A stretch of 64,000 bases of DNA from NCBI RefSeq assembly GCF_027744825.2, contig NC_071335.1, forward strand, positions 9,029,001 to 9,093,000, written 5' to 3'. A program made the translations under genes and the position numbers. Below the pieces are notes generated by a model, which made no database searches, was not told the origin of the DNA, and saw only the letters and a list, made by a program, of their open reading frames with translations. This document shows, piece by piece, positions 63,013-64,000 of the stretch (its first letter is position 1; the number at the start of each line of letters is the position of its first letter). The DNA comes from Synchiropus splendidus. Taxonomy: Eukaryota > Chordata > Actinopteri > Syngnathiformes > Callionymidae.

Positions 63013-64000
63013 ACTACGATCTGGCTTGTGGAGCTTTGCAGAGAGGCCACAGTGATGGTTTGTGTCCATTCCAGAATGACTGCCAATACAACCACAAACA
63101 GGGGCAAAGTGTTGACTTTTTCAAACCAGCGTGTCTCCAGCAAGCAGGCTTAACACGGCGCTGAGAACAGAACTGTCTTGGTCTAAACTAACACTCCTTG
63201 GTTCTTGAAGATAACAAAAATAAATTGAAAAACAGCTATAAATAAGGAGGTATTTTTGTCTTTTACTCCACTCTCTCTAATGCTTTTCTATGCAGGTCAG
63301 AGATGGACAGTTCAGCACTCCACCAGCACAAAGAACTGAAGGTCATTGTGTCAACTTTGGTAGTATCCAAGGGTGATAAGAATAAATACATTTATTAATG
63401 ATATCTCAACTCTGTGAGAAACACGCAAGTTGTGAGCACTATAAGCATGTTGAACATGGATGTTTTGTTTTTTTGTTTAGCAGACGCTAAAAATTACGCA
63501 ATTCACATGAGGTGAACATAATAATTTACATTTTCTTCATCCAAAAAACAACACTGTACTGTGTAATAATAGCCCAAGTTTCAGATTTATTGCCGCAGAA
63601 GAGCTGAGGCCCACACACATCACCCTCTTAAAGATGCAATCCATTGCAAGTTGTCTTGATAGTTGGAAGTCTTTCCTTTTATTTATTTTTTTTAAATCAG
63701 TGCATATAATGTATGCTCATATAATTGGCAAGATGTTCTCAATGATGTAATGTAATGATGTACTGTGGAGGTAAATGAAAGTAAATAACAATATGGGGAT
63801 GAAGACTAATGATACATTAATATGTAGAATTTCATTAAAATCATGACACTACAATGAGAGTAGATCAGTGCTTTAACTTGCAGCCCTAGCAGTGGTTGGA
63901 TATGAAAATGAATATGTAGAAACTCGAACGGAACACTCCAAAGTTCCAGCGACAATAACTATTTAGCGAAGTTCATTTAATGTTTGAATAAGCCAAAATA
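63013..64000. other. Non-coding, no gene seen
   Basis: AT-rich DNA without recognisable exons, RNA genes or mobile elements. Confidence 0.5.

Overview
This window is nuclear DNA of a ray-finned fish, most likely a percomorph teleost (inference). It shows split genes with GT-AG introns, many very short introns (54-80 bp), TA and CA microsatellites, and fish-type Tc1, LINE, hAT-like and LTR remnants. There is no bacterial gene organisation. All exon boundaries below were read by eye from splice signals and reading-frame continuity; family names come from remembered homology, with no database search.

Layout: (1) 586-6526, plus strand: the 3' half of ccdc40 (nine exons, 563 codons plus stop). 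It encodes a coiled-coil protein of the 96-nm ruler of motile cilia. Its 5' half lies outside the window, and one intron holds a decayed Tc1-like transposon. (2) 6527-11562: a 5-kb intergenic stretch with one retroelement tail. (3) 11640-19472, plus strand: a complete card14-like gene of 20 coding exons and 976 codons, with CARD, coiled coil, linker, PDZ, SH3 and guanylate-kinase-like modules in the CARMA order. It is an NF-kB scaffold expected to work with BCL10 and MALT1. (4) 19473-64000: about 44.5 kb with no gene I can support. It holds two solo LTRs with perfect 5-bp target duplications, LINE fragments, hAT-like MITEs, a GT-microsatellite-linked dispersed repeat in about five places, and long TA and CA tracts. 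It also holds patches rich in homeodomain or POU motifs that look like distal regulatory DNA.

The two genes do not form a pathway. ccdc40 acts in the ciliary axoneme and card14 in epithelial or innate NF-kB signalling. Their adjacency echoes human 17q25.3, where CCDC40 and CARD14 are near neighbours with GAA and EIF4A3 between them; neither of those is seen here.

I found no clearly novel system. The points most worth checking are the helically spaced trio of POU octamers near 60.9 kb, a 327-codon open frame without gene features at 42.3-43.3 kb, the GC-AG intron and doubled acceptor in card14, the ultra-short introns, and the solo-LTR pair.
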